56,927 bases of DNA from Candidatus Omnitrophota bacterium (lineage in GTDB: Bacteria; Hinthialibacterota; Hinthialibacteria; Hinthialibacterales; Hinthialibacteraceae), in NCBI GenBank assembly GCA_040755155.1, contig JBFMBP010000135.1, forward strand, positions 1-56,927, written 5' to 3'. Position 1 is the stretch's first letter. Each line of letters opens with the position of its first letter. Positions 26,795 to 35,603 of this stretch are shown here, piece after piece. The position numbers and the translations under genes are program-made. The notes beneath the pieces were generated by a model that was not told the DNA's origin, searched no databases, and saw only the letters and a list, made by a program, of their open reading frames with translations.

Positions 26795-29723
26795 ATTCAT
26801 ATATCTCCAACTTCACTTCGCCGAGGATTCCCGACGGCGCCGCTTGACGCATCAGCCGATTGGCCAGCGAATTGACGGCGCGGAATTCGAATAGATTTTC
26901 GCCTATTCTTACTTTGCTGGTTACTTCCATTCGCCAGGGAGGACGCCATAACGTCCCGGCCAGTTCTCCGTTAATGGCGATTTCCACCAAATCGGCGACC
27001 TTCTCGAATTGAAGAAAGAAACGATGCTCCGCCAACGCTTCCGTTATGCATAAATTCTGGCGATAGATTCCGGCGCCGGAATAGAAGGGATAGCCCTGAT
27101 CGGCCCATGAGCCAGTTTTAATTTTCATGGAAGGCTGAGTAATAACTTGTTGGCCTTCGCATTCGATAAGAGCGAAATCGCCATGCAGGCTTAGCATTTC
27201 CGCGATATGTCCAGCATCGTGAAAATGGGCGGCGCTGGAGACGGTCAGAATATTTTCCCCGCGCCGGATATGCTCGCTGGCGTCGAATGCGGTCAACAAA
27301 CGGTCGAAGCCTTCGCATTCTACGCTCTTCTCCACGGGAATCCCGTTGATGGCGATGGCGAAGGTTTGGCGTCCCTTCCCGCCGAATACTTCCTGATGAG
27401 CTAATCCATCGCAAATCAACGTCAACGGCCCGTTGAAGCGATCCACCCAAAAGGATGCCGTATAGACGCGCTCAAGCCCCAGCCAGCCAGTCGGCTCCTC
27501 GCGGAAAGGCTTTATTTCCATGCGCCATTGATGCAAGGGCAATTCGTTTCCCATTTGAACAAAGAAGAAATATTCATTATGAAATTTGATCGTATGCAGC
27601 GGTTCGCCGCAAGGTTCGTTCTTCGCTTCCGCGCCATCCAACGGTTGGCAATTCATCAGAAACAGCCGCGATTCGCCGGGTTGCAATCGTACTTGCAGCG
27701 TTGGATCGGGACCGCTGACCGGCAAACGGTGAAACCGCCCCGTCTCCGCATCTCCTTCGTAAACGTATTGAGCCGCTGTGGGGAAAACAATTTTTCCCGC
27801 ATAGTCCGCCGTCGTCGAAACGTTATGCGCGAAGAAGAGATCGCCTTCGGGCAGGATGCGATGATGATGGATTACGTCTTCGCTGTCTCCCTCCATCGAA
27901 ACGCCCGGTTCGGCCAACCGGCGCAGAACCTCCAACCAATCCCCTTTCGCGAAAAGGACGTTTTCTTTTTCTTCGATCAGCCGTTCGATGCGTTCGCGGA
28001 TAGAGGCGTCGCTTCCCTGCTCTTGCGAAGCATCGGGCAGGCATTCCGCAAAAAGAATTTTCGTTCCTTGCTGCGCCAAGCGTTCCAAGATATCCACCGT
28101 CTTCGAGAGAACAACGCGGCAGAGTGGAATCAACAGAATGGAATAGCGTTTTCGCGCATCGCCGCTGGGCGCGTATAGAATCGCGCCCTCGCCATCGCCT
28201 TGCAGATGGAGCGCCCAATCTTCAGCGATGAAATCGAAATCGTAATGATGGCGCAGCAACGTTTCGCAAAATATGGAAAAGGCGTTTTCCCATTGCCCCG
28301 CCCGCTGGCGGTCATCCGCACTAAGGGAAAACAAGCCCCAAAACGAACGCATGGGATAAAGAACCAGCGCCGCAGCGATATGCCCTCCCTGCGAGAGCAT
28401 CGCCGATAGCCGCGCCAGACGCTCGGCGAATCGCCCATACCACGGCCAGAAAGTCTGCTGATAGGAATGCGCCGGTGGGCATTCCCACTTGCGGAAGCCT
28501 TCGATGGAGTAATAGGCCGCATGAGGGACGAAGAAATTGATCCCCAGCGCCATTTGAAACGCCGCCAGCCGGTCGATATCCGCCAACGACAGCCTCCAGC
28601 CCCCCGCGACTCCGAAAGCTTCCGACATCGTCCGCGGCTTGCCCAACCAATGCGCGGCGGACGAGGCCGATTTGCAGGCCAAGAGATTATTGCAAAATCC
28701 CGCACGCGGCCAGGCGCTATCGAAAAGCGCGTCGCAGCCCGCATAGTCCCAATATTCCGCCGTGCGGAAATAATCTCCCTGCGTCCACGCCTGCCGCGCC
28801 GGTTCGCCTTCGCATTCGGGATGGCCGATACTGAGCCATCCCGCTTCCTGGCAGGCGGCGCGGACGGTTTGGAAATAGGCTTCGCAATACATATCCGTAA
28901 CGCATTGCAGAAACCGGCAGCGGTGGGCGGCGGCTTCGCCCTCTCCGGCAAGAACCAGGCTGGGCAGCGCGTATTCGATATCGTAATCGTAAAGACGCTT
29001 GAATCGCTGCGGCAGCGCGGCGGTCCAGGGAATCTCGTTGGCCGCCAAAACGCCGAAACGCGGTTCGTCCGTAAAGACGCCCGCTATTATGCCCGCGTCT
29101 TCGCCCAAAAATTCCCGATAGCGGCGATGCGTCGCGTTGACGAACGCCTCTACAGCTTGGGGATTGAGCGTATCCAGGTAGTAACCATGAAAGCCGCCGC
29201 GAAATACTTTTTTTGCGAAAACCAGAATCTGGACGATCTCCGGCGGGACGTCTTCGATGACGCCATTGCGCGGCCAATCGCTTAGGTTGCGGCATTCTCC
29301 CGCGCCGGTGATTCCCAACACGTAGGCGATATCCTCGTCCGCCTTCAAACGGATGGAGCGCCCCGGCGCCGTGGCGATGGTTTGCGCTAAAACCAGAGTG
29401 GTTTGACGAAACGATGGTTCGGCGTCGGTTACGGCGCCGCCTGCGGTTCCGCTAGGCCAGTTGTCTTCATCGTAAAGCCAAACCTGCATCCCCCGCCGAT
29501 GGCCTTCCCGCGCGCAAAGTTGGATGAGTTGCATCCATTCGTTCGATAGATATGGCGTCAGCAAGCCATGCCGCGCATGAAGGATGAAGCCGCCCATTCC
29601 CTGCTGCTGAAATTCCTCGATCTGGCGCAGCAATTCCTCTTTCTCCAACCGATGGTTGAGAAACCAGAAGGGAACGGGCCGAAAAGCGTCCGGAGGATGC
29701 AAAAAGAGTTCTATCGGATTCAT
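26793..29723 (-). CDS. GH106-like glycoside hydrolase
   Basis: 976 residues. The N-terminal half is a TIM-barrel-type catalytic region with the GH106 (alpha-L-rhamnosidase-like) pattern: FRPVPFWFLNHRLEKEELLR, GGFILHARHGLLTPYLSNEW, MQVWLYDEDNWPSGTAGGAV and GVFTDEPRFG. The Asp and Glu residues in the last two blocks are typical active-site neighbours. The C-terminal part (about 760-976) is beta-rich and sugar-binding-like (INGELAGTLWRPPWR). I see no signal peptide, so action on imported oligosaccharides is likely. Specificity beyond the family level cannot be called. The gene stands alone, with repeats on both sides. Confidence 0.75.
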   Translation of the reverse strand: MNPIELFLHPPDAFRPVPFWFLNHRLEKEELLRQIEEFQQQGMGGFILHARHGLLTPYLSNEWMQLIQLCAREGHRRGMQVWLYDEDNWPSGTAGGAVTDAEPSFRQTTLVLAQTIATAPGRSIRLKADEDIAYVLGITGAGECRNLSDWPRNGVIEDVPPEIVQILVFAKKVFRGGFHGYYLDTLNPQAVEAFVNATHRRYREFLGEDAGIIAGVFTDEPRFGVLAANEIPWTAALPQRFKRLYDYDIEYALPSLVLAGEGEAAAHRCRFLQCVTDMYCEAYFQTVRAACQEAGWLSIGHPECEGEPARQAWTQGDYFRTAEYWDYAGCDALFDSAWPRAGFCNNLLACKSASSAAHWLGKPRTMSEAFGVAGGWRLSLADIDRLAAFQMALGINFFVPHAAYYSIEGFRKWECPPAHSYQQTFWPWYGRFAERLARLSAMLSQGGHIAAALVLYPMRSFWGLFSLSADDRQRAGQWENAFSIFCETLLRHHYDFDFIAEDWALHLQGDGEGAILYAPSGDARKRYSILLIPLCRVVLSKTVDILERLAQQGTKILFAECLPDASQEQGSDASIRERIERLIEEKENVLFAKGDWLEVLRRLAEPGVSMEGDSEDVIHHHRILPEGDLFFAHNVSTTADYAGKIVFPTAAQYVYEGDAETGRFHRLPVSGPDPTLQVRLQPGESRLFLMNCQPLDGAEAKNEPCGEPLHTIKFHNEYFFFVQMGNELPLHQWRMEIKPFREEPTGWLGLERVYTASFWVDRFNGPLTLICDGLAHQEVFGGKGRQTFAIAINGIPVEKSVECEGFDRLLTAFDASEHIRRGENILTVSSAAHFHDAGHIAEMLSLHGDFALIECEGQQVITQPSMKIKTGSWADQGYPFYSGAGIYRQNLCITEALAEHRFFLQFEKVADLVEIAINGELAGTLWRPPWRMEVTSKVRIGENLFEFRAVNSLANRLMRQAAPSGILGEVKLEIYE

Positions 29724-30246
29724 TCTTAGAATATCTATGGGTCAAAAAACGCGACCCATCCTACTTTTTTCATCATTCATCATTCATCACTCATCATTCA
29801 AAACCTATGGTATCAGCGGCTTTCGTTCGTCAAAAGGGATAACCGCCGTTATTTTTTTCCAGCGCTTATCGTTAATCAAATAATGCCATTACGGGTGATG
29901 ATTGATTTAGTAATAATGGAGCGTTTGGCAAGGGCAAGATCTTTTCTGCCCTTGCGCTTCCCCAAAACGATGTTTGTCTGGATCATGATGAATGGATGGG
30001 ACGGCAGAGGTTCTTAGATTGATTCACGAAAATGTGGAGAAAAAAGAAGGACGTAAAAAAAAACGAAAAAATTAAGAACACTTATCGTTAGAGATAACGC
30101 TATACAAGACGATCCGGCAAAAAAATTGAAGATGCAATCGGGTGACTGCCTATTGTGGTGCAGGCATCTTGCCTGCGCTGTATCTTGTACAGGTTGGAAG
30201 CCCGTACCACAAAAAATTGACTTTTTGCCGTCCCATCATAAATGAC
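29724..30246. repeat. Repeat-filled intergenic region
   Basis: About 520 bases without a gene. Contents: TGGGTCAAAAAACGCGACCC hairpin (about 29739-29758), TCATTCA heptamers (29771-29805), a GGCAAGGGCAAGATC hairpin with TGCCCTTGC (29928-29955), and a GCAGGCATCTTGCCTGC palindrome (about 30163-30179) within a TGGTGCAGGC...CCCGTACCAC unit (to about 30210). No promoter stands out. Confidence 0.65.
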
Positions 30247-31224
30247 TCATTCCCCGCCGTCGATTTTTTTCAACCTTATGCCGCCGTTGGAGCTGCGCAA
30301 GCGAATTTCCGGGCCGCGGCCGTCGCCGAGAATTCCTATGAGTTTGCTTCTTCCCGCCGTTTTCACCGTAATGGGAAAATCGCAGCCTACGCTTCCGTTC
30401 GAGGTAACCGCATCCAATTTCCCGTTGAAATCCAGCGGCAATTTTACGTGTATGGAGCCATTCGAAGTGGAAAGGCCGAGGCGAGCGCAAAGGCTGTAGA
30501 TATCGGCTTCAATGGAGCCGTTCGAGGAGGATAACTCCGACTCTTCGTCCAGCCGTTCCGCTCGCAGGACGATGGCGCCGTTGCTCGTGCAGACGCGGAC
30601 GCGGCCTACGACGCCTTCCAACTCGACTTTGCCGTTGGATGTATCAATATCCATGTCTCCGTGGAGGCCGGCGATATGGACGGCGCCATTAGAAGTATCC
30701 AGTTTGGCGTCGAATTCCGGCGGCGTCTGAATTTCGTAGCGGACGCTAAGGTTTACGCCTTGGGGAATTTTGGGATGCGCTTTATAAATTCTGATTTCTC
30801 TACCGTTGCGTTCGACCCTTATGTCCACCTTGCGGGCGAAATCTTCCGCCGTGGAGGATCGGCGGGCGCGCACTTCTTTCCAGGCTTTCACGACGATCCG
30901 GTTGTCGGGAGAAGGCGTCAGACATATCGATCCATTGGACGTTTCAGCGGAAAGGAAGGAGGCGCCGTCTCGATCCAACGTCCACTCTTGCTGATCGGCG
31001 AATCGAGACTTGAATTCCGGCGGACAATTAACGGCGGCTTCCGCGACGGAAACGGGAACTTCGACGGCAGCTTCCACAATAGAGGCCGTTCCTTCCGCTA
31101 CGCCGCCGATGAGTTCGCCTATACCGCCAATAAGTTCGCCGGTCGCGCTCAGGCAGCCGTTAAGTCCCATAGCGGCGAGGCAGCACGCAATCGCCAAACC
31201 TGCAGAAAAAGCGCTTTTCTTCAT
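30247..31224 (-). CDS. DUF4097-like lipoprotein
   Basis: 325 residues from the ATG at 31224 (GAGGAAAAGAG upstream). A lysine-led signal peptide ends in the lipobox GLNGC, with the lipidated cysteine at position 24. A hydrophobic/Gly-rich spacer and a beta-helix-like domain follow, with repeated SNG turns (TSNGSI, TSNGAV, TSNGKV, SSNGSI, TSNGSV) every 20-30 residues, as in DUF4097/DUF4098 putative adhesins. It is probably anchored to the outer or inner membrane and faces the periplasm or surface. Its function is unknown in the wider family. It has no operon partner here. Confidence 0.8.
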   Translation of the reverse strand: MKKSAFSAGLAIACCLAAMGLNGCLSATGELIGGIGELIGGVAEGTASIVEAAVEVPVSVAEAAVNCPPEFKSRFADQQEWTLDRDGASFLSAETSNGSICLTPSPDNRIVVKAWKEVRARRSSTAEDFARKVDIRVERNGREIRIYKAHPKIPQGVNLSVRYEIQTPPEFDAKLDTSNGAVHIAGLHGDMDIDTSNGKVELEGVVGRVRVCTSNGAIVLRAERLDEESELSSSNGSIEADIYSLCARLGLSTSNGSIHVKLPLDFNGKLDAVTSNGSVGCDFPITVKTAGRSKLIGILGDGRGPEIRLRSSNGGIRLKKIDGGE

Positions 31225-31974
31225 GTCCGTTCTCTTTTCCTCATAGAATTTCGCCGAGGGTTGCGACAAATGGCATTCAATAGATTCTATCGTTCGCTTT
31301 CTTTTTACAACTAATCCATCGCTATTCTTCTAATACGGAGAAGGGACGGCGATTATTTAAAGAAATAACGGCCAGCAGCCAGTACAAACTATGAGTAAAA
31401 CGGCGAGAATTATCGTATGAAATGCTTGTTTGTCAGAATTAGGATGGCCAGGATTTTTAGGATGATAAAATCCTGGTTATCCCTACGTTCTGGATATCTG
31501 GTTTATGGCAAAGGCAAGGTTGTTCCAGACCTTGAGCATCCCTTCGATTTGTGAGTAAAGAACAGCCTCGATGGCAAGATGATGGAAATGCGTAAAAATG
31601 AGTTATGGAGTTTCCGGCGGGAGGCTCCGTTTTTTGTCGCCAGTCTCTTTGTGTAAGATAATGCTATTGAGGATAGAATGAAGTTTGACATAGAAATTCG
31701 AACGAGAAAATGCAGGCAGGATCATGTTATCATGGCTCGCGTTGAAACGATAATATAATAGTAAGGGAGGCTCTTGCAAAATTAATGAAATCCGTCTTAA
31801 AATTCTCCCCCCAAGATTGGGGGTAGTTAGAGGGGGGTTGATTTTGTTAGACTTATCTCAACCCCCTCCTCCCCCAGGCTTGGGGGAGGAATTATAGAGT
31901 TTTGCAAGAGGCTCAAGGATTAAAGATTAAGGCGCGGACTTAGCGAGACGCAGGATTGATAAAGAGGATATATC
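31225..31974. repeat. Intergenic region with degenerate repeats and a MITE
   Basis: 750 bases without a gene. It contains GGATGGCCAGGATTTTTAGG with ATAAAATCCTGG (about 31440-31475, imperfect inverted arms), a GGCAAAGGCAAGG hairpin remnant (31506-31545), the MITE at 31767-31914 and then the ald ribosome site. Between about 31275 and 31435 I see nothing specific. Confidence 0.6.
31767..31914 (+). mobile_element. GAGSCTCTTGCAAAAT MITE, copy 1
   Basis: 148 bases from GAGGCTCTTGCAAAAT (31767) to its near-complement TTTTGCAAGAGGCTC (ending 31914), flanked by the 4-bp target duplication AAGG (31763-31766 and 31915-31918). The inside holds imperfect inverted C/G-rich arms. No reading frame is credible. 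It lies 60 bases before ald. Confidence 0.85.
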
Positions 31975-33087
31975 ATGATTATTGGCGTTCCCAAGGAAAT
32001 TAAAGATCACGAATACCGGGTGTCCATCACGCCCGCGGGCGCGCAACAACTGGCGAAGGTTGGGCATACAGTCCTTGTGCAGGAAGGCGCGGGAAAAGGC
32101 AGCGCGTTGAGCGACGAGGATTACCGCCAGGCGGGCGCAACGCTGACGGCTTCGGCGGGGAAAATCTTCGCCGAAGCGGACGCCGTCGTCAAAGTGAAGG
32201 AGCCTCAGCCTTCGGAATTCGATCTTCTTAAGCCGGGCTTGACTTTGTTTACCTACCTGCACCTGGCGGCGGAGCCGGTTCTGACTCGCGAGCTGATGCG
32301 GCGGGGCGTCGCCGCCATCGGCTACGAGACGGTGCAACTGAACGACGGGAGCCTGCCCTTGTTGACGCCGATGAGCGAAGTCGCGGGTCGTATGGCGATT
32401 TACGAAGCGGCGAAATATCTGGAGAGCGCCCGCGGCGGCAAAGGCGTACTGCTCAGCGGCGTCCCCGGCGTGCGTCCGGGAAGAGTGACGATCCTGGGCG
32501 GCGGGACGGCGGGCCTCAACGCGGCGAAAGTAGCGGCGGGCATGGGGGCGCTGGTAACGATTCTCGACTTGTCCCTGCCGCGCCTGCGATTTCTGGACGA
32601 CGTTTTGCACAACGTAACCACGCTGATCTATACGCCGCTGGCTCTGAGCGAACTCTTGCCCCATACGGACGCGCTGATCGGAACCGTTCTCGTACGCGGA
32701 GCGCGCGCTCCCAAATTGGTAACACGCGAGATGGTTGGGCGCATGGAAAAAGGCTCCGTCGTCGTGGACGTGTCGATCGATCAAGGCGGCTGCGTGGAGA
32801 CGAGCCGTCCCACCACCCATAGCGATCCAACGTTCATTGTGGACGGCGTAGTGCATTATTGCGTAACCAATATGCCCGGCGCCGTGGCGCATACCTCCAC
32901 CGTCGCCCTCACCAACGCCACGTTCCCCTACGTAATGAAACTGGCGAATCGGGGATTCGCCGCCGTGAAAGACGACGCGGCGCTGGGCAAAGGCGTTAAC
33001 GTTTGCCATGGCCGGCTGACGAACGAAGCGGTGGCCCAGGCGCTGGATTTACCCTTTACGCCCCTGGAAGAGGCGCTCGCCGGGTGA
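31975..33087 (+). CDS. ald: Alanine dehydrogenase
   Basis: 370 residues, the standard length. It begins MIIGVPKEIKDHEYRVSITP with the conserved Lys/Arg substrate contacts, has the catalytic-type His in LTLFTYLHLAAEP, and the NAD-binding GGGTAGLNAAKVAAGMGALV. It ends in the conserved TNMPGAVAHTSTVALTNATF. It interconverts L-alanine and pyruvate plus ammonia with NAD in the cytoplasm. AAGAGG stands eight bases before the ATG. It is monocistronic; a MITE lies just upstream and the octamer array just downstream. Confidence 0.96.
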   Translation: MIIGVPKEIKDHEYRVSITPAGAQQLAKVGHTVLVQEGAGKGSALSDEDYRQAGATLTASAGKIFAEADAVVKVKEPQPSEFDLLKPGLTLFTYLHLAAEPVLTRELMRRGVAAIGYETVQLNDGSLPLLTPMSEVAGRMAIYEAAKYLESARGGKGVLLSGVPGVRPGRVTILGGGTAGLNAAKVAAGMGALVTILDLSLPRLRFLDDVLHNVTTLIYTPLALSELLPHTDALIGTVLVRGARAPKLVTREMVGRMEKGSVVVDVSIDQGGCVETSRPTTHSDPTFIVDGVVHYCVTNMPGAVAHTSTVALTNATFPYVMKLANRGFAAVKDDAALGKGVNVCHGRLTNEAVAQALDLPFTPLEEALAG

Positions 33088-33090
33088 AGT

Positions 33091-33186
33091 GGGACTTGGG
33101 GACTTTGGGACTTGGGGACTTGGGGACTTGGGGACTTGGGGACTTGGGGACTTGGGGACTTGGGGACTTGGGGACTTGGGGACTTG
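33091..33186 (+). repeat. Octamer minisatellite (GGGACTTG)n, about 12 copies
   Basis: Tandem eight-base units, perfect except for one unit with an inserted/deleted base near 33104. The array begins four bases after the ald stop codon. Reading it in any frame gives a Leu/Gly/Thr/Trp period of eight residues, which is not a protein. Shorter variants occur at 13150-13182 and 44309-44330. Confidence 0.9.
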
Positions 33187-33468
33187 TCTATTTTGGTGGG
33201 GCTTGCTTCGCTCGACCCACCCTACTATTTTCGAATGTTTTTTCTTGGCAAGAGGATCATAATAATATCGAGCGAAAAAAGCAAAATATAACTTTTTGTA
33301 AATAATGGGTAGCCAAGAGATTAAATTAGTGGTAGTATTATATTAATAATAGGCGGCTAACCATAGAATATATTTCATTGTTTTATCAATATGCGCAGCC
33401 AACCAAGGAAATGTAACAGCGGGAATTCTTGCGAACAACATTTTTTGAATTTATGAGATGGCGGAGAA
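33187..33468. other. AT-rich upstream region of the chemosensory operon
   Basis: A GGTGGGGC...GACCCACC hairpin (about 33195-33225) is followed by 230 AT-rich bases leading to the first cheW. GTAGCCAA, GGCTAACC and GCAGCCAACC recur at about 33309, 33353 and 33395, and might be a regulator site. I do not see a convincing sigma54 or sigma28 promoter. The operon promoter probably lies here. Confidence 0.4.
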
Positions 33469-33930
33469 ATGGACTACTCTAATCGCTGGGCGATCTTTCG
33501 ACTGGACGAGCATCGATATGCTCTTCATTTGTCCATTGTCGAAAGAGTTGTCCGGGCAGTCGAACTGACATCCTTACCCAAAGCGCCGAATATCGTGATC
33601 GGATTGGCGAACGTATCGGGAAGCGTCATTCCGGTCGTCAATATCCGCCGCCGATTCCGTTTGCCCGAACGAGATATCGATCCAAACGACCAAATGATTG
33701 TCGCCCGCACCCAGCGCCGAATCGTAGCATTGCTCGCAGATTCGGTTCTGGAAATCGCCGAATATCCCGAAAGCGCGATCGTCGCCTCCGAAAAAATCGT
33801 TCCGGGATTGGATTACGTGGAAGGAGTCATCAAGAGAGAGGACGGCCTCATCCTCATCCACGATCTCGATCGATTTCTTTCTCTGGAAGAGGAAAAACGG
33901 TTGGACGAGGCATTGTCCGATTTGGATTAG
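33469..33930 (+). CDS. CheW-like coupling protein (WspB position)
   Basis: 153 residues forming a single CheW domain: the entry (WAIFRLDEHRYALHLSIVER), the VERVVRAVELTSLPKAP block, NVSGSVIPVVNIRRRFRLPE and the LLADSVLEIAEY strand. CheW bridges receptor and CheA kinase in the signalling array. GCGGAG precedes the ATG. It is the first gene of the seven-gene chemosensory operon. Originally cheR began only a few bases after its stop codon; a MITE now separates them. Confidence 0.92.
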   Translation: MDYSNRWAIFRLDEHRYALHLSIVERVVRAVELTSLPKAPNIVIGLANVSGSVIPVVNIRRRFRLPERDIDPNDQMIVARTQRRIVALLADSVLEIAEYPESAIVASEKIVPGLDYVEGVIKREDGLILIHDLDRFLSLEEEKRLDEALSDLD

Positions 33931-33940
33931 GCATAATCAT

Positions 33941-34093
33941 GAGGCTCATGCGAAATTAATGAAATCCATCTTTAAATTCTCCCCCCAAACTTGGGGGGAG
34001 TTAGAGGGGGGTTGATTTTAATGGACTTACGTCACCCCCCTCCTAACCTCCCCCAAGCATGGGGGAGTAAAAAAAGAATATTGCAAGAGGCTC
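33941..34093 (+). mobile_element. GAGSCTCTTGCAAAAT MITE, copy 2, at the cheR start codon
   Basis: 153 bases from GAGGCTCATGCGAAAT (33941) to ATTGCAAGAGGCTC (ending 34093). The 4-bp target duplication is TCAT (33937-33940 and 34094-34097). The right-hand TCAT provides the AT of the cheR start codon ATG (34096-34098), and AAGAGG in the element end (34085-34090) is placed as its ribosome site. The interior resembles copies 1 and 3. Confidence 0.88.
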
Positions 34094-34095
34094 TC

Positions 34096-35601
34096 ATGGG
34101 TAATGGAATATCTCCTATTCTATTATCGAGGATCAGCCAGTTTGTGGCCGCGCATATGGGGCTTTATTTCCCGGAAGAACGTTATCCCGAACTAGAAAGA
34201 GGGATTGTCTCTTCCGCGCGCCAGTTTGGTTTCCACGAACCGAATTCTTTTCTTCATTGGCTGACGTCCTCGCCGTTGACTCAGGAGCAAATCGAAACGC
34301 TGGCCAGTTATCTGACGGTGGGGGAAACCTATTTCTTTCGCCAAAAAAGAGATTTCGACGTTCTCGAAGAGCATATTCTGCCGGAACTAATTCGTTCCCG
34401 CCGGGAAAACTGCAAGCGATTGCGAATCTGGAGCGCCGGTTGCTGCACCGGGGAAGAACCCTATTCCATTGCGATTCTATTAAGCCGCTTAATCCCGGAT
34501 TGGCGGGAATGGAACATCGATATTATGGCTACGGATATCAATACCCGGTTTCTGAAGAAGGCGGCGCAGGGGCGATATGGGAAGTGGTCGTTTCGCAATT
34601 CGTTGGACAGTATACAAGAGCGATTTTTCGAAAAAAAAGTGGATGACGCTTTTGAAATTCTTCCTGCGATTAAAAAATTGGCCGCTTTTTCCTACTTGAA
34701 TCTGGCCAAGGACGCCTATCCGTCGCTAGCGAACAATACCAACGCCCGGGACATTATTTTTTGCCGGAACGTATTGATGTATTTTTCTCCGGAGCAGGCG
34801 AGAAAAGCGGTGGACAAGTTCTACCATTCGCTCATTGAGGGCGGCTGGTTGATCGTCAGCCCCTGCGAATTGTCTCCGGTTCTTTTTTCCTCCTTCCTTG
34901 CGGTTCATTTTCCCGACTCGATTCTATACCGGAAAGTGAGCCAATCGGCGCGGACAGCGGTATTTTTCCCAGAGAAGAAAGAAGAAACGACGGCGGAGAC
35001 GGCTTTTTTGGGGGAATGGCCAAACGAATCCGACTTTGAAATCGATTCCATCCCGAATGCGGCCGATTCATCGCTGAAAAGGATCATGGAACCGGAACGT
35101 CCTGCACAGCAGCCTGCTTCTTTGGAAGAACGTGGGAATTGGCCTAAGCAGGAGCCGCGCGGCGAAGCGGAATCGAACGAGCGTCTGCCGCTCGACCAAG
35201 GCGGCGCGATGGAAAACGCTCGTTTGGCGCGGACTTGCGCCAATCAAGGCCGGCTGCAAGAAGCGCTGGAGTGGTGCGAAAAAGCTGTGGCGGCGAACCG
35301 GGTAGACGCGGGATTGCACTATTTGCGCGCCATGATCCTGCAAGAACAGGGGAATATCGAAGAGACCATCGCGTCGCTGAAACGGGCGTTGTATCTCGAT
35401 CCTCAATTTGCGTTGGCATATTTCGCCTTAGGCAATATCGCCCGGCGTCAGGGAAATCTCTCCAAATCCAACAAGTATTTCGAAAATGCGGCTTCGCTTT
35501 TAAGCGCCTATAAACTAGATGACGCGCTGCCCGAATCGGATGGGATCACGGCGGGAAGGCTATTGGAAATCGTCCGTTCGACGATCGGCATGGAGGGATA
35601 G
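34096..35601 (+). CDS. CheR methyltransferase with C-terminal TPR (WspC-like)
   Basis: 501 residues from the ATG at 34096. The N-terminal helical domain is followed by the SAM-binding domain with RIWSAGCCTGEEPYSIAI (about 109-126), the acidic ATDINTRFLKKAA block and DIIFCRNVLMYF. A linker of about 110 residues follows, then TPR repeats at about 375-475 (ALEWCEKAVAANRVDAGLHY; ALYLDPQFALAYFALGNIAR). CheR methylates receptor glutamates; the TPR form is typical of WspC. The frame is open upstream to 33991, but that extension is translated MITE sequence and is not part of the gene. Confidence 0.93.
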   Translation: MGNGISPILLSRISQFVAAHMGLYFPEERYPELERGIVSSARQFGFHEPNSFLHWLTSSPLTQEQIETLASYLTVGETYFFRQKRDFDVLEEHILPELIRSRRENCKRLRIWSAGCCTGEEPYSIAILLSRLIPDWREWNIDIMATDINTRFLKKAAQGRYGKWSFRNSLDSIQERFFEKKVDDAFEILPAIKKLAAFSYLNLAKDAYPSLANNTNARDIIFCRNVLMYFSPEQARKAVDKFYHSLIEGGWLIVSPCELSPVLFSSFLAVHFPDSILYRKVSQSARTAVFFPEKKEETTAETAFLGEWPNESDFEIDSIPNAADSSLKRIMEPERPAQQPASLEERGNWPKQEPRGEAESNERLPLDQGGAMENARLARTCANQGRLQEALEWCEKAVAANRVDAGLHYLRAMILQEQGNIEETIASLKRALYLDPQFALAYFALGNIARRQGNLSKSNKYFENAASLLSAYKLDDALPESDGITAGRLLEIVRSTIGMEG

Positions 35602-35603
35602 GC

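Noticed and set aside
33091-33186. Possible CRISPR-like array
   Set aside because: Units are contiguous eight-base tandems without spacers, and no cas gene is present.
33003-33305. An open frame of about 100 residues rich in Leu, Gly, Thr and Trp downstream of ald
   Set aside because: It is the octamer array read as protein, overlapping the ald end. The period of eight residues equals three octamers, and all frames look alike.
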